Of a stretch of 64,000 bases of DNA, positions 62,031-64,000 are shown piece by piece. The stretch spans positions 1 through 64,000 of the forward strand of contig DAIMZM010000001.1 in the NCBI GenBank assembly GCA_036733985.1, written 5' to 3'. The stretch comes from DAIMZM01 sp036733985. Its GTDB lineage: Bacteria; Bacillota; Dehalobacteriia; UBA4068. Position 1 is the first letter of the stretch. The number at the start of each line of letters is the position of its first letter. The translations under genes and the position numbers were made by a program. Below the pieces are notes generated by a model that was not told where the DNA came from, ran no database searches, and was given only the letters and a program-made list of their open reading frames with translations.

Positions 62031-64000
62031 CTACCTCGGCAGACGCAGGCGGTGGCAATAAGCGGCGTGGAGCATATAGGCGTCCGCTGTTTTTTCATAT
62101 TCCGCCCAATAAGTAATGGGGCCAATGGCCAAATTGCCGACGCAATGGCCATTGTCACGGCGGATGGCTTTCCGCCCGCTTTTCTCACAATGCGCAATGG
62201 TTTGCCAAATATCTTCCCGGAGGATCAAATCCCTGTCCATCTGTTCCGCCAAATCAGCCGGAATCGTGAGGGCGACGCCCGCCCCGGGATAGGTTGCCCC
62301 GGCAGCCCCATCCAGGCCGAAATATTCCCTTAAAGCCCGCTGCTTTAGCAAAAAGCGGTTTTCCCGGCGCTGATCAATACCCGGCGCCGGCCTGGACTTG
62401 CCGTTCAGGGCAAAGAGCAGGTCCAGCAGGTGGTAGCAGCTTTTGCCGGACTTGGCGAAAAGATCCCGGCAATTGGCGCAATAGGTCAGGTAAGGCAAAG
62501 GGCTTTCGGCGATCCGCTTTTGAATGACGTCCGCGGCAAAAGCCGGCGCGGCAACGGCGGAATGACCGCCCCAGCCGCAGCAACGGCCTATTTCCCCGCT
62601 ATCCGGCAATTCTTCCGGCACATAGCCCGCATCAGCCGCCAGCTGCCTGACGCTTTGCCTGAGCTCTGGGTCGTCCTTGGCGGAGCAGGGATCGAATACC
62701 GCCAGGGCCTCCGGCTCCGCCTGAGCCGGCCCGGCGATTCCCCAGGCCGCCATCAGGGTATAAAGGGATAGGCCTTTGATCCCGGGTAAATATTTGGCAA
62801 ACATCTTTTGGCAGGTGGCGCAGGCAAAAATCACCTGGGGCCGGCCCAGGCCGGCCCATTCCTGTTCCAGGGTTTCCAGCTGCTGTCGCAGCAGCCCTTC
62901 TTCGCCGGCCCATTCGGCGGGAGCGGCACAGCAGGACAGCCAGAGCGCCGTATCCGGCTGCCGCTCCCTCAGCCAGGCATAGCTCCGCAGCACATATTCA
63001 GGATCGCTGGCTCCCAGCTGGCAGCCGGGAAAAAAGGCAAAGGCGCTTTTCTTTAAACCTGGGGGGCGCTGCGCAAGATGGCAAAGATCCCCGGTGGCAA
63101 AGGCCATGTCCCGCAGCCAGAAATCGTGGAAAGGCCCGGGCATTAAGTCCAGCTGCCGCAGCCTGCGCCGGCTTTGGAGGAAAAAATCTTCCATGGCCAC
63201 ATCCGCCGGGCAGGCTTTGAGGCAATTGCCGCAGGCGGTGCAGGAATTGATCAGCCGCAGCGCGCCCTTGGGGCTGAAACTGTCCGGCTCAAAGGTGGCG
63301 AAGACTTCGTTCTTGATCTTTAACGGATACCGCTGGTAATACGTCATCAGATCACAATGGCGCAGGCAATTATCGCAATCGCATTTCAAACAGCGGGCCG
63401 CTTCCGCCTGGGCTTCCTCAGAGGTATAGTCCGCTGCCTCCGGGATGACCGGCGGCAGCGGCTTGATTTCCAGGGGAAAAGGGAAAGGGTTGGCCTTTGG
63501 CTCGCTCTGGGCAGGAGCGCCGCCGCCCCGCAGAAAGGCCTGGATGGCCCCTGCCGCCTGCAAGCCCTGGGCAATGGCGGTCACCGGATCCGCGCCGGTC
63601 AGTTCGCCGCCTAAAAACACCTGGGGCAGCCGGGTGCGCGGCGCGGAGGGATCCGGCAGCGGCAGCAAACCGAAGTCCCGCCCCCCTTTGCCGGTGGCGA
63701 TATAGACCGCGTCCGCAGCCAGCCCGCCCAGGTCTTTGATCTCCTGTTCCAGCAGCAGCTGATAGCGGATAAACTGAAACTCACGGGCGAATTCCTGGGT
63801 GAAGATTGCTTCGCCTGCCAGGCGTCTGGCTTGCCCTCCCGGCCGGCTGGTTTTTTCATAAACGCTGACCTGATAGCTTTTTTCCGCCAAGCGGATGGCG
63901 CAGGCCAAGCCGCTCATCCCCCCGCCCACCACGGCCACCCGCTCTGCTTTGGGGGGCAGATGATAATCCGGCGGATCCTTTTTACCAGCCAGATTGGCGC
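62031..64000 (-). CDS. FAD-dependent oxidoreductase/dicluster protein with CCG domains (5' end outside window)
   Basis: The C-terminal 655 residues of a larger protein whose frame continues past 64000. Visible parts in order: FAD/NAD-binding VVGGGMSGLACAIRL, a second Rossmann part ending GGELTGADPVTAIAQG (NfnB/GltD type), a 4Fe-4S dicluster CLKCDCDNCLRHC and CTACGNCLKACP, and two HdrB-type CCG domains with FFPGCQLG...SCCAAP and VFDPCSAK...GRCCGWGG...YCANC. It matches the DVU_1558-type pyridine nucleotide-disulfide oxidoreductase/dicluster-binding proteins. The substrate is unknown; electron transfer between NAD(P)H, flavin and a heterodisulfide-like or cluster acceptor is expected. The GTG seen at 63938 is internal. 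Confidence 0.88.
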   Translation of the reverse strand, partial: ANLAGKKDPPDYHLPPKAERVAVVGGGMSGLACAIRLAEKSYQVSVYEKTSRPGGQARRLAGEAIFTQEFAREFQFIRYQLLLEQEIKDLGGLAADAVYIATGKGGRDFGLLPLPDPSAPRTRLPQVFLGGELTGADPVTAIAQGLQAAGAIQAFLRGGGAPAQSEPKANPFPFPLEIKPLPPVIPEAADYTSEEAQAEAARCLKCDCDNCLRHCDLMTYYQRYPLKIKNEVFATFEPDSFSPKGALRLINSCTACGNCLKACPADVAMEDFFLQSRRRLRQLDLMPGPFHDFWLRDMAFATGDLCHLAQRPPGLKKSAFAFFPGCQLGASDPEYVLRSYAWLRERQPDTALWLSCCAAPAEWAGEEGLLRQQLETLEQEWAGLGRPQVIFACATCQKMFAKYLPGIKGLSLYTLMAAWGIAGPAQAEPEALAVFDPCSAKDDPELRQSVRQLAADAGYVPEELPDSGEIGRCCGWGGHSAVAAPAFAADVIQKRIAESPLPYLTYCANCRDLFAKSGKSCYHLLDLLFALNGKSRPAPGIDQRRENRFLLKQRALREYFGLDGAAGATYPGAGVALTIPADLAEQMDRDLILREDIWQTIAHCEKSGRKAIRRDNGHCVGNLAIGPITYWAEYEKTADAYMLHAAYCHRLRLPR

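Overview
The window is a GC-rich stretch of a bacterial chromosome with no RNA genes, insertion sequences, phage genes or CRISPR arrays that I could see. The gene content points to an anaerobic Firmicute, most likely a GC-rich member of the class Clostridia. The supporting signs are a two-subunit glycyl-tRNA synthetase next to pyruvate phosphate dikinase, the Asp23/FakA/RecG gene order, a serC-serA-DUF1015 cluster, strong AGGAGG ribosome binding sites, a SelD/YqeB/YqeC selenium cluster, many lipoprotein-type binding proteins, and a HdrB-like FAD/iron-sulfur oxidoreductase. The taxon is inferred; no marker in the window fixes it.

Layout. 1-4130: a truncated gene, a small Cys-rich protein, then the serine cluster (aminotransferase, SerA, DUF1015) ending in strong terminators. 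4130-6620: a ferrous iron uptake operon (FeoA, FeoB, Cys-rich membrane peptide) with a promoter covered by a DtxR/IdeR-like operator. 6754-19744: about 13 kb on the minus strand, read as XRE-cupin regulator, HyuA, HyuB, cupin, second XRE-cupin regulator, DUF3830 protein, a complete Dpp/Opp-type ABC importer and an MFS carrier. This looks like one uptake and ring-opening pathway for a hydantoin-, oxoproline- or similar cyclic-amide compound. 20033-23131: a degenerate LytM-domain membrane protein, a ZIP metal transporter, a DegV (FakB-type) protein and a small membrane protein. 23288-25307: an AT-richer cassette of MarR regulator, ArsA/Get3-like ATPase and a small protein, driven by a perfect consensus promoter.

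25434-37819 is core housekeeping: ppdK, glyS, glyQ, gltX, then on the other strand an Asp23 protein, FakA and RecG. 37848-43789: a zinc-ribbon membrane protein, PyrG, a Sfp-type phosphopantetheinyl transferase, and the selenium operon yqeC-yqeB-selD, which in other genomes marks selenium-dependent molybdenum hydroxylases. 43823-50721: two more ABC importers, one of NMT1/SsuA type and one of polar amino acid type. The binding protein of the second appears to have its two halves in swapped order. 50786-61250: small proteins, a copper-amine-oxidase-like surface protein, a THEP1-type NTPase, a hydrolase, a PH-domain protein, a LytTR/LiaF-like pair, a patatin phospholipase, MutY, and an ECF sigma factor/anti-sigma/VWA lipoprotein operon. 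61296-64000: a redox cluster (C-GCAxxG-C-C protein, small CxxC protein and a large FAD/dicluster oxidoreductase that runs off the window).

The observations most worth a second look are the apparent circular permutation of the binding protein at 49799-50647, the MarR/ArsA-like cassette whose ATPase has only one cysteine, the 13-kb hydantoinase-type operon with two paralogous regulators, and a pair of inverted, structurally conserved hairpin elements in front of recG.
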